Positions 1-10,300 of a DNA stretch of 64,000 bases are shown here, piece by piece. The DNA comes from Anomalospiza imberbis (Eukaryota > Chordata > Aves > Passeriformes > Viduidae), in NCBI RefSeq assembly GCF_031753505.1, contig NC_089687.1, forward strand, positions 11,506,501-11,570,500, in the 5' to 3' direction. The notes beneath the pieces are model-generated. The model did not search any database, was not told the DNA's origin, and was given only the letters and a program-made list of their open reading frames with translations. Made by a program: the position numbers and the translations under genes. Each line of letters begins with the position of its first letter. The first letter of the stretch is position 1.

Positions 1-2159
1 ATGGTGTTCAGGAAAAATGGCACCTGAAAGAGTGCAGCTATGGCTACACGGACAAATTTACCCAATGCTAGGAAATAAAAGAACAATGAAAGACTGAACT
101 ACTCAAATATAAGGAAAAATGAAGGGGAGGAGAAAGAAAATAAGAACTGGAAGCATATAAGCATCCTTCTTTTACTAAGGACATGTATAAGAGAACATGA
201 TCCACCACACATCTGGACCTGTAAGACACCTAACTGAAAGACACCACTCAAGTCCTAAGCATTCAATTCCACTCCCTCCTAAGCAATGTCTAATATAAGA
301 AAAATTTTAAGTGAATGGCCAATACCAAAAGTTGAGAAATGAGATCTCTGCCTTGAATTTTATGTAATTTAATCAGACAGGTTTTAAATTAAGTAATTTT
401 AACCAGTGAAGGAAGTGCAGTACATATACTAGAGGATAATGGCAGAATGAGCTTCCCCTCCATCCCAGAAAACAAAGTTAGTAACAAGTTCCAGGTAGTG
501 TACTTAAGCAGGAATAGTCAGTTACACAACCATGGGATGAAGAATGACTAAGCAGGCAACACTTCTAAAGAGTCTGAGAGTTACACTGGATCCCTACACT
601 GTTCTACCACTCCATGCTGTAAGGAAATGACTTGATACTGTTTGGTCTTGTGATACTATAGATGTGATACTATTTGTTCTTTGTGTATAAAGATGAATAG
701 TGCCTGTAAGGCAGCCTTCTTGCTGACGTCAGCACTGCTAAAACTTCAGTAGCTGTGTTTAGGGACTATACTTTAGGAAGTTTTTGGACTTATGGCAAGA
801 AAGCTAAAGGAAATTGACAACAAATCAGGGATTTAGAAAGGAAACTTCTAACGAAAGATTGAACCAACTGGTTTCATTTTGCATAAAGAATGGAAAAGAC
901 AGAGCAGTTTGAGTCTGTGAAGGACTGCTCAAAAGCAGCACAGTAATCTGCTCTGTACTTGCATGATAAATACAAAAGTAGTAATAGGCTTGCTGTCAGA
1001 CTATCTATATGGGAGAACCCAAACAGTAAGGAGAGCAAAGCCCTGGAATGGCTTGCCAGCAAGTACAAGGACCTGTCATTGGAAGGTTCTAAGAACAGGT
1101 TAAAAGTTACATCAGAAAACTGACTTTAGGACAGAAGGATGGACTAGATGACTTGATAATCTCTACCATCCTTTTAAAATTTTCAGCATTTTAAATAGTA
1201 CTCAAAATTGGACTGGCACTACACAAGAGTTTGGTATATTGGCAGTCACTTTAGAGACTTTTGGTGTTTGATACCACCACTCCCCCCAAAAGAACAGATC
1301 ATGTATAAAAAGCATAATTTTATTTCATGTGCTCAAGTTTCCCTTCCTCTTTGCAACATTACATGAATTCTAGTACTCTTCTGCAATATAGATTGCTGGT
1401 CAGAGCTTAAGACCAAAATGGAAACAAAAGCCATCTTCATAATGATACATCTAAAAAAAAAATCTGTTTAAAGGAATTCAGAACAACTTAGGAAGCAGAT
1501 GTCAGTTCCAGTCAATGAAACTGCCACCTGTCAGCATTTTTGTAGCAAGTAATTACCACCTGCCATCTTCCTTGTCCTCCCAAAGAAAATAAGGCCTCCT
1601 ATTAAGTGAAATATGAGTGTCACACCAAACCAGAGTCTCTCAAGGAAACAGTACATAGCACTGCTCAAGGGTTGATTTATGCAAGTTTTCAGCTGTCTTT
1701 TTCATTAGAACCTCATCTCCCACAAGGCTCTATCTGCTAATTTGAAGTGTATGCTGAGTTGTAAGGTACTGTAACATATTTGCTGCGTGCACAGAAAGAA
1801 AAAGGAGCAATATTGAAATGGAAGAGACTTAGTTCCAATACCACAATACAACCAAGCATATACTTGATTAAAGTAGCTGTGGAAGACAGAGTCAAGGAGA
1901 CAGCAGCAGAATCCTTGGCATTATTAAGCCTAATGGTTCAGCTGTTTGTTTTTTTTTACTGTAGCAAGCTACAAATACTGCTTGTTTACCCACTTGAGCC
2001 AGAGTAGTAATCTCCATATCAGTGTAAAGTTGCTTACACAATCAGCTTCTAGTGAAACTCAAAACAAAACAAAAACAACCTACACACGCAAAAACCTCTT
2101 AAAAAACTAATTCTTGTTAACAGCAAAATTTCTGAAACTTATGTGCCAGTGGAGCTTAC
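1..2159 (-). other. EAF2 intron 4 sequence, no exon recognised
   Basis: This stretch lies 3' of EAF2 exon 4 and should be intron leading to exon 5 beyond the window edge. No serine/aspartate-rich coding block is visible on the minus strand. It is AT-rich and contains an old CR1-like fragment at about 860-1180. Confidence 0.7.
860..1180 (+). mobile_element. Ancient CR1-like LINE 3' fragment
   Basis: The plus strand preserves the order of a CR1 3' end in decayed form: CCCTGGAATGGCTTGCCAGC (around 1042), then TCTAAGAACAGGTTAAAAG (around 1088), then GGATGGACTAGATGACTTG (around 1138). These correspond to the conserved 'lone amplified 3' end' wording of CR1. The divergence is high, so the copy is old. 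It lies in sense orientation to the plus strand, opposite to EAF2. The left boundary is uncertain. Confidence 0.65.
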
Positions 2160-2305
2160 CCCGTTCAATATCATCCATAGGAGAAGATGGAAACGTTTTC
2201 TCTTTTGATGGAGAGTTTTTAACGTTGTTTGGAACCTTTGTTGCGTTTCGCATTTGCTGCTGTTGCTGCTCAATGCGAGACTGGACTTTACTACTTCCTT
2301 CAGCT
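2160..2305 (-). CDS. EAF2: EAF2 coding exon 4
   Basis: It encodes AEGSSKVQSR, a five-glutamine run and a proline/serine-rich stretch ending at DDIER. The donor GTAAGC (2154-2159) leaves one base of the next codon, which fits a Glu at the start of the missing exon 5. This is the last EAF2 exon in the window. Confidence 0.93.
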
Positions 2306-5300
2306 CTGTGTGTAAAAGGAAAAGATTTTAAATTACTAGAAGGCAGGAGGCAAGGAAAAAGGCAAGAACACAGAGGATATGGTACCATGGAATTATTTCT
2401 CGTGCCTTTCTAAATAGCATAATTTGATTCTTAGGTAAGTTATTATACTCGTAAGTTATTATAGTAATACACATAATATACTAATAATATTAATATTGTA
2501 AAGATATATATGTGTTAAAATTATTTTTATACAGTGCTAATAACTTTATAACACCTTGTCAATTGATTTGTATTTATACCTTGCTACCCAGGATCATTGA
2601 ATAAAAATTCTGCTGGAAGTTACTTATGTGGACTTAGCAGCAGAAAAAAATATTTAAAAACTTGGTATGAAAAAAACAAGCTCTTACAATTACTGAGACC
2701 TGTCACAAAATTTTCTTTAATTTCCTCATTTACAAACCAGAAGACAGTAGGCAAGCTACTAGCCAAACAGATCTTTTTTTCCTCCCTCTAAACACACCAG
2801 AAAATAGTTACTATTTCTTTCAATAACATAACATGTTTTGGTTAACAAAAAAATACATTTCAATTTCTTCTGCAGTCACATCTCAAAAGATGTGAAGTCA
2901 GTTTGCTGAGAAAGCAGGCTTTTCACTCCTTTGAGCAAGGCTAGGTACTTTCTAAAATTACGTTTTCCTAAAATTAGTGCTATGTAGTTATATATCTCAA
3001 TTTAGACTCATTAACATTGATTTTCAAAATGACTAAAGCACAGTTGTTTCTCCTGTAAATCACCCACCTGGTTTTTTTCACAGTGATGTTGCTACTAAGT
3101 TTCTCTAGGCGACATTCTCCAGTATCATGGTTGATAATTAAGATACATTCTTTTAGATAAGGCTTCTTTGAGCCCTTGAACACAGTCACTGGTGGAGTTG
3201 AGCCCTATTAAATCAGAAGTCCAGTAAGTGTTACTCCTGTAGTCATTTTTCTTAGAAACAGCAATCCTTCAGTGGTGACAAGTTCACTACAAGTGATCAT
3301 TTCTAGCCATTAAAAAGGTTATTGGTTAATTCAAATTAGATTCACAGTAGCCATGTCCAAAAGCAGCTGGTGTTTGACTGGAATGGGATTCTACTCACTT
3401 AGCTTGGCTGGAAACTGATTAAATGCTTATTTCCCAATATTTTCTTATTTCTCTCTAAGATTCCTCTCATCAAAATGGGTTTCAGTTCCCATATCAGCAG
3501 AGCAGTAAAGCATGGCAGGTAGTAAATTTTCCCTTTCCAGTCTTTCCTGCTTTAGAACTGCACTAGAGCAATAAATACCAAGGGGAAACTTGCACTGCCA
3601 ACATACACATGAAGCCTTTCTGTGTACGCAACACTTCTGGGTCATCCTACAGCATATTTCCAGTGTAGCAAAGACACTTAAAGTTACAGTGCAGCTGTTT
3701 AACCTTTGGGTCTTTTGTAATCTTACATTCTTAGAACAATTGTTTTTCTACTCTAAAAATCGCTCAGGCAGCTCTGAAACAGCACCAAAACTTTATACCC
3801 TTCCATAGTCAGGATATATACTCAGGAGAACAAAATAAATCATTCCTTTAAGCCCACCCCTCTTCAGCTACATCAACTCACCTCAATATTTGGTAGCGTT
3901 ATTGTCACCTGTTCACCTTTGCCAACTTCAAGGTCTCCTTCACAGGACATATCAATAGATGCAGGCTTAAAGTCATCTAAATATAAAAACAAACTAGATT
4001 ATTTACAGGCTTTTCAGGAATCGTATAAATGCAGGCACCACTTAATTGCAGTTGGAGGCTATTAAGTAAAAGCCTTTTTTGCTAGTGTATCATCTAGTAT
4101 TCCCCTGAGCAGATCATTCCATAAGTCAATAGAAATCAAAGTCAAGCTGCTTTTCTCTGGATTCATTATAAGTGTTTAAATCTTTTGGTTAAAATTAGAA
4201 AAACACCTTTAGGTCTTAATGGATTAGAAAGCCAAACAAGCTGTGTTATACTTCAAAAGGTATATTCTCATGTAATTATTTTCAGAAGAATCAATAAATA
4301 CTTCTTGAAAATGCTGATCCTAAACATGGGAGATGTAGACAAGTGACTGAAAATGCAAAGAACATCAACCCTCAATATGCATTTCTCCGTTTCTAACTTT
4401 ACTGTAACAAGCATGTCAGAACCAAACAAAAACTTGCTGTTTCAGTATAGTTATTTCTGTTAAAAGTAAAATTCCTTCCCAATTTAACATGAATTTACAT
4501 TTTGGTTTTTTCAGCATCTAAAGGACTTGTTAAAATAAGTTTCGAACAAAAGATGGTATCGATTTCTGGTCCTTTTCAAAACTCCAAGACATTGCAAATG
4601 AGCATGTGTTCAGGCATCAGCGTGGCAGGTCTGTCACATACCATTACCTACAAAGTATTATTTCCACCATAAATATACTGGGAAAGGCTACAGCCGAAAC
4701 TCTGCCTGTGCCGATTTAGGGAGACAGTATAGCAGCAAGAGGCTCTTCAAGGCCTGTGATAGCATATGTGGGGTTGAGCCCGCGGCCCCAGGTAAGGCAG
4801 GGCCAGTCGCACCCGGGGATGCCGGTGCCCTGCCTCGCACGCCGGAGAAGGCGCGGAGGGGACCCATCGGCCGGCACACGCTCCTCGCCTCGCTGTCTGC
4901 CCCATCTCACGCTGCTGGTCACTGACGGCGGCATTCCTGCAGCTGGGGAGCTTCCCAGCTCCCTAACTCGGCCTGCAGCCACGGGCCAGGCTGCACAGAC
5001 CACAGCTGGGAAGCACGGCTCCAGCCAGCACACCAACCGGGCAGGAAAACCAGGCTGCAGGAGCTGGTGGGCAGGGCTGTGCGCGCAGGAGGAGGCTCGC
5101 AGGTGACAGCCCCTGCTAACCCTGTTTAGGGCAAACCCCTAAATGTCCTACAGGAATAAGCATATACCTGTTCCAAAGTTTCTCATCAAATCAGAGAATA
5201 TTTACTTTTATATATGGCCAGTGGGCTGTTAATAATTGAGAAAATGAAGATATTGATACTTCCAATCTTAACTTCTTACCAACAGCTGTTTTCCCTTTTA

Positions 5301-6390
5301 CTCAACTGTTTAAAAAAGTCAGGTGTTGGAGGATATTTCTTCTCTGTGTGTGCATTTGATAGAACTGATGAACATACCAGTTTCTCTGTCTCATTTGTTG
5401 GAAAGGAAGAGAGATTTCAAAACAGATTTCAGAATAAATCATCACATTACAAGAGTCAGCATGAAACTCTAAGGGTAGGAGGTACCAGACAGGGTTGTTA
5501 GTCCTTTTTAAAATTAGGGTAAATTTCAAATTGCAGCATTTGTTTAAATCCATTTATAGCTTTTTTCCCCCTCTCCTCCGCTTCTACAGTTGGAGACAAT
5601 CTGCCTAAGTGCCGTTCCCTTTTCTCACAGAGAGCACATTACCCATCTTGCACACCGGACACTCTCCAGAGAACATACGTTCTCTGAATCTTGGGGATAT
5701 CAGTCTATAAATAACCAGACAACAAAACCAGAAGCTGCAGTCCTAAATTACCAAGGACTATAATCCTGGGAGCATTTGTTTCCTAGCTACCCTCAGAATC
5801 TTTGAGCACACACCTCTCTAGATAGTAATTATGTACTCAGGGAGGGCGTACTGGCTCCGTGATTACCACTGCCTGCCTTTAACCTTTGTTTGCTGAATTA
5901 CACGGAACTTCTAAAAACTGAGCGCAAGGAAAGCAGACAGAGCCACACGTTCAGCTTAGCTCGGCTTCCAGCAGAACCGCAGGGAGACACTATGTAAAAA
6001 GCATAAAAAGCGAAGCTAGTGCCCAGCGGAGAGCGAGGGGCAGCTCTAGGATACAATGGCCGTACGTGCTCCCTGCACCGACTAAAACCTGCACTGCTCC
6101 CGAAATCCCGGACTAGCACTCCATGGCACTCAGCGCCCAGCTGCGCCCCAGAATCCCGGGACAGAGGCAGCCACCGAGAGTGGCCGCAGCCACCGCCCGC
6201 CCTTCAGGGGACTGCGGGGACCGGGGGCCGCCGAACCCCTCCTCGACCCCCGCAGCCCCCGAGAGCTACCCCAACCGCAGCACTCACAGCGGACGGTATG
6301 GAAGGCGCAGCGCGGCTGCTTCTCGAAGCTCTCCCCCAGTTTTAGCACCCGCGCCTTGGGGTCGTAGAGCGACGGGACCGCTCCGTTCAT
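2160..6390 (-). CDS. EAF2: EAF2, ELL-associated factor 2 (partial: coding exons 1-4, 3' exons off the left edge)
   Basis: Four exons on the minus strand (6288-6390, 3882-3976, 3068-3204, 2160-2305) join in phase to give residues 1-160 of an EAF-family protein; the mammalian protein is about 260 residues. Family knowledge: EAF proteins bind the elongation factor ELL in the nucleus and stimulate RNA polymerase II elongation; EAF2 is also known as U19, an androgen-response gene. Visible hallmarks are LKLGESFEKQPR near residue 17, DFKPASID after the first junction, INHDTGECRLEKLSS in exon 3, and a five-glutamine run followed by PMDDIER in exon 4. EAF2 is preferred to its paralogue EAF1 because of the QQQQQM stretch, the ITLPNIE segment and the IQCB1 neighbour. 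All internal junctions use GT-AG. The acidic serine-rich transactivation segment should follow at lower coordinates outside the window; nothing like it is seen in 1-2159. Introns are 2311, 677 and 762 bp. Confidence 0.95.
2435..2560. repeat. AT-rich patch with 16-bp tandem duplication
   Basis: GTAAGTTATTATA occurs at 2435 and again at 2451, a 16-base period, followed by about 100 bases of nearly pure A and T within EAF2 intron 3. Confidence 0.7.
3068..3204 (-). CDS. EAF2: EAF2 coding exon 3
   Basis: It encodes GSTPPVTVFKGSKKPYLKE and the INHDTGE segment, the most conserved block of the EAF family. The donor is GTGGGT after ACCAG; the acceptor is TTTAATAG. Its end completes the Arg codon shared with exon 4. 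Confidence 0.95.
3882..3976 (-). CDS. EAF2: EAF2 coding exon 2
   Basis: It encodes the end of codon 35 (Tyr, made at the junction) through residue 66, including DFKPASID and VTITLPNIE. The acceptor is TTTAG and the donor GTGAGT. At 95 bases it is too short for a simple open-frame search. The phase (2 bases, then 31 codons) fits both neighbours. Confidence 0.93.
4760..5110. other. GC-rich patch inside EAF2 intron 1
   Basis: A CpG-containing, GC-rich block sits in otherwise AT-rich intron. It is open in several frames on both strands without recognisable protein similarity. On the plus strand it holds a consensus splice donor, CAG then GTAAGG, at 4789-4797. It could be an alternative promoter, an antisense transcript start or simply a GC-rich island. 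Confidence 0.5.
6288..6390 (-). CDS. EAF2: EAF2 coding exon 1
   Basis: It encodes residues 1-34 plus one base of codon 35. The ATG (6388-6390) opens the frame that runs into ARVLKLGESFEKQPRC, the start of the conserved EAF domain. The exon ends at a GTGAGT donor read on the minus strand (6282-6287). The start lies inside a CpG island. Confidence 0.95.
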
Positions 6391-6535
6391 TGCGGCAGCG
6401 CCTCACACCATGGCGGGCCCTGGGGCCGCCGCCGCCGCCCGCACCGAGCATCCCTCACGCCGCCCGGGCCGGCGGGACCCGCCCACGCGGGCTCCGATAG
6501 GCCGCGACGGGCAGGGCCCCGCCCCCGCCGAGCTG

Positions 6536-6545
6536 GATTGGCCAG
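6536..6545 (-). promoter_or_regulatory. Inverted CCAAT box (NF-Y type)
   Basis: GATTGGCCAG reads as CTGGCCAATC on the minus strand, a good NF-Y site, next to a GC box. It faces the EAF2 side, about 150 bases from its start codon. Confidence 0.55.
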
Positions 6546-6608
6546 CGAGCGCGTCCCCGTGTAGATTTCCGCCAGTGCGGTGGCGGAGGCGCCAGCCCGC
6601 ACGCGGAT

Positions 6609-6616
6609 ATGCAAAT
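6609..6616 (+). promoter_or_regulatory. Octamer motif ATGCAAAT
   Basis: Exact POU-factor octamer between the two divergent start codons, 68 bases from the inverted CCAAT box. Whether it is used is unknown. Confidence 0.5.
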
Positions 6617-6721
6617 GCACCCTCCTCCCGCCGGGGAGAGCGCTGGTTGGCCGAGAGGGGCCGCGACCGCACAGCTGTGAGGGGAGGGGGGCGTTGGCGG
6701 CGGCGGGATCGGCGTTCCAGA

Positions 6722-6762
6722 CCCCCCTCCCTCCCTCCCTCCTTCCTTCCCCTCCTTCCCCC
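6722..6762. repeat. CCCT/CCTT polypyrimidine tract in the bidirectional promoter
   Basis: Forty-one bases of nearly pure C and T with CCCT units, followed by GCAG. Such tracts can form triplex DNA and occur near vertebrate promoters. Confidence 0.85.
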
Positions 6763-7242
6763 GCAGTCGGGGAGCCCCCGCGCCGCGGTGAGAGGGGTCG
6801 GGGGTGCGTCTGGGTCCCCTCAGAGCGCCCCGAGGGGGCCCCGCGGCCTGGGGGCTTCGCGGCACCGGCGCCGCCGCTCCCGGGGACAGCGGGGGCACCA
6901 GGGTGACGCCGCTGGGAGAGGGCACCGCTCCCTCTGCCCTTTCCCCGGCTCTGGGTGAGGTGAGGCCGCTCCTGCTGCCCGCCCCGTGGGGCCGCGCTCA
7001 GGCCGCCCGGCCGGAGGTGCGCCCTGCCGGCAGAGCCGGTCCGGCAGACCGCGGCCTCAAGAGGGAGCGCGAGTGGGGCTTCCTCCATGTTTGTTTCCTT
7101 TCTCAGGGGGAGTTCTGCGGCCCGAGGCTTCCAGCTGGTGGTGCAGGAGCTGGGGTGAAGCAGTGGCGTGAGGACCCCGCGCCTTAACACAAAAAGGAAA
7201 GAGGCTGGAATCGATGGTGGTGTGCGCTTCTGGCTGTTCCCT

Positions 7243-7336
7243 ATGGCAGCCACGGACCCCCAGGTCCTGGCCTTGGCTGCTCAAATCACAGAGAGCAGAG
7301 AACAGGACATCCCCCTGCTGCTGCTGAAGTTAAAGG
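7243..7336 (+). CDS. IQCB1: IQCB1 coding exon 1
   Basis: Residues 1-31 plus one base. MAATDPQVLALAAQ matches the mammalian N-terminus with a slightly shorter leader. The donor is GTAATT at 7337. The ATG context CCCTATGG has G at +4 but lacks a purine at -3. Confidence 0.9.
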
Positions 7337-10300
7337 GTAATTAATGCCGGTCCTAAAATAAAATTATGATCTGGTGAACTAGGGCCAGTCCTTCTCCCGT
7401 CTACTTCCTTAAATACAAAAGGTTTTTCTGAAACTCTGTTAGGAAGGTTGATACGGCAGCTTTTCCTGAAAGTGGCGTTTGACTTGGCAAAAATAAGGAG
7501 GAGGAGCTGAGAAGCAAATGGACAGAATTTTTTTCTTCTTTTCAGCTGTCACCCTGATAATGTGGGCCCTTTCCCTGCTGATACAGGCAAGGGTCTTACA
7601 CTTGGTCAAATAATTACTCTCAGTGCTCTTTGGGCAGAAAGCCAGGGTAGTTGTCAATATTCAGTTTTTAAATCTTAACAAAGAAACAAAATCATGAGCT
7701 CCTGTGTGACTTCCCTATCCTTCCTTCTGCTATACAGCCACTGCTCATAGGAATGGTTGAAACAAGTCAGGTCCTGTTCTAAATTGGGATGTAATTATAA
7801 GGAAGCTATATGTTTCCCAGTGGTTGTGGTTTTATCTAGCCTAGGAAATTCATACAAATGGTTCATATCCCAGGTAATGTATGTTTTGCTACTAAATATG
7901 TAGAGAGAAAATGGAAACCTAAGTTTAGCTCTCCTTCCCAATTGTCATATTATCTTACAAATGAGTTCTAGCTGTAGCAGCAAAAATTGCTGACAAAATA
8001 TTTGATGCTATTGTTAGCACTTTTACAATTACTTTAATCTTGGATCCTGGCTCTGTGTACATATACTCTTCTTACATTTTAGAAAAAGAAAAAAAAAACC
8101 TGCACATCAGAATCTTATGTTCCTCTTTGTCTCTCTCCCACTTTCTTCCCACAGGAATTTTAAGCAGTCCTTCCTTAGGATGTGAAGAATCAAATAAAAT
8201 TAAGCAAGATATATATGATTATGGTCTTACACAGTACTGCTTGCTGGTCCTTAAGCAAGACCACTCTCAGCTGCATGGAGCCTGGGCTACTGCTGCCCAG
8301 CTAGCAGAGATACTAAGGTAAAAAAAAAAAAAAAAGCTAAGAAGTTTTTGTCCAGTTTTCTTTCTGTCCTTTCATCTTGCTCTTTCTCTTTTCAAGCTGT
8401 AATGCATTGGCTCCCATCCAGAACAAGGCTTGTTGTTCAGGAAAGGCCAGGGTTAAAGTGCAGGGAAGCAGTCAAGAGCAGAGGGGTCAGGCATAGCCTA
8501 ATTGGTCCTGTTTAATTCATTTGCATTGTGTTTCATTGAGCTGGGGGAACTGTATGGTGGGAACAGGGTTTGTGTTGGCTTTACCTTTTTTTATGGACAG
8601 TACTCACCAGTGCAACAGTTGTAACCCAGTAATTCTATAATTTTGAATTGTAGTTATTTAAAAAATTTTTATTTTGTTTGCTTAGATTTCATCTTGCAAA
8701 GATCTTCAGCCTGATTGACTCACTGCTTGGCTTGACTGTATTTAAATATTTATTTAATATACCCATTTGAAGTATCTATTTACATTTTTAAATATAATAG
8801 AAAACACAGTTCATACAGACTAGATAACCTGATGTAGTGATATTGTGAGAATGGCATTGTAAATAAGAAAACTTTAAACTCAAACCCCCAGTGATCCAAT
8901 CTCAATTTTAAATGTCAGGAAAAATAATACATTTTAAAGTTTCCTCAAGTTTAGTCTTGGCTTAACTAGGGAGTAAAATTCTAAGGCATGAAGTCATTAT
9001 GTGACCATCTTTTATTTATGCTATATCTGCAGTATGAATTTGTAATGTGAGGAATTTCAGTAAGGGATGCAAGAGTTATCACCAGAGTAATGTGATACTT
9101 AAATCATCTCCTAAAAGCTGGTTTTGTTGCAGAGAATACTGAAATTTATTTTAGCTCTAAAAATGTCCTTTTGTAGCTAGATGACTCTCAGCTTCATGCC
9201 TAGAATTTGTTTTCAAAGGGCTTTGGTAGACAGCTTTATGTGTGTGCATTCCCAAAAAGTTAATATAGCCTGGGTAAGGTATCAGAAAGCAAAATTCATT
9301 AAAAGTCAGGAAGACTTTTTTGTTGCACTGGTATCAGTGCAGAACTGAAACAACTTAGCAGTTGTAAACATGCAGTTTTGTGTAAAAAGTCTTCCAGAAA
9401 CAACTGATGTGTTGCAGTGAGTAAAACAAGAGAGTTGAGGTATGAGGAACTGATTTCTAGCCCACATGCCTTCCTCAGTTTAAGAAAAGTTGTAGATAGG
9501 CTTGCTGAAGGTTTTTTGGTATATTTTAATACATATTTTCACTGCCTGATGTGCACCCCCTTCATCACCAGGCTTAATTTATCAGGGTTTTTTTCTACCT
9601 TTCTATTTTTCCTTTTGACCATCAGAGCCCTTCCCTAGAATATGGAACAAGCCTGAACAGATTCTATGAAGCTAAAGGAAAAAGTGTGTTGGATATGTTT
9701 TTAACTGAGAAATGTCATAATAAGTAGTAGTGTGGTTTCTAACCTGTGAGAGGTTGCTCTTCCTTGGAGGCAGCCACCGTGGAGCCAGTCACAGCAGTGA
9801 GCTGTTGTTCAGGGGGAATTGTCCCATGCCACTGAAGCATTTCTCCGATGACGTGACATTCATTCAAAGTTGTTCAAACAGGCCTTTGACTATTCAGGTT
9901 GACTTTTTTCCCTTTTTTTGTTTTGTTTTGTTTTGCTCCATTTCAGTCATTGTTGTATAGGGCTAGAGGTGAAAGAAGATCCTGAGGAATTTTACACGAA
10001 GTTTCTTCCTTCAGTTATAGACAGCCTGCTGGTTTTGGGAAAACGCTTGCAAGCACGATTTATCCGAGCAATCAAGGTATTTAAGTTTCATAGTTAAAAG
10101 AGCAGAGAACGCCTGCAAGCCTTCTGCGTATTGGATGAGTAGGATATTATTCTAGGGACATGGTATTATGAAAATTTATTTTCCAGAAATTGCAGTAGTT
10201 TTTCTTATGCCTCCGAGCTCTGAAGCTGAAATCTGTCATGGTGCAGCATTTGCTCCATGACTTGTGCAAAGCCACTACAAAAAGCCCTACAAAAGACAGC

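Larger units (their letters stand above)
6030..7200. promoter_or_regulatory. Bidirectional CpG-island promoter of EAF2 and IQCB1
   Basis: A dense CpG island spans the divergent start codons of EAF2 (6390, minus) and IQCB1 (7243, plus). Visible elements include an inverted CCAAT box in GATTGGCCAG (6536-6545), a GC box CCCCGCCCCCGCC (6517-6529), and a perfect octamer ATGCAAAT (6609-6616). A polypyrimidine run at 6722-6762 is followed by CGCAG. No TATA box is evident. Transcription start points cannot be read from sequence. A non-coding IQCB1 first exon is plausible: a donor-like GGTGAGGT lies near 6954, and an acceptor-like TTTCCTTTCTCAG ends near 7107. Confidence 0.85.

Noticed and set aside
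2160..6390. EAF1 as an alternative identity for the minus-strand gene
   Set aside because: The five-glutamine run, ITLPNIE wording and head-to-head IQCB1 neighbour all fit EAF2 better.
6387..7253. 288-codon minus-strand open frame overlapping the EAF2 start
   Set aside because: It is in another frame from EAF2 exon 1, sits in the CpG island and has no recognisable similarity; the EAF2 and IQCB1 starts explain the region.
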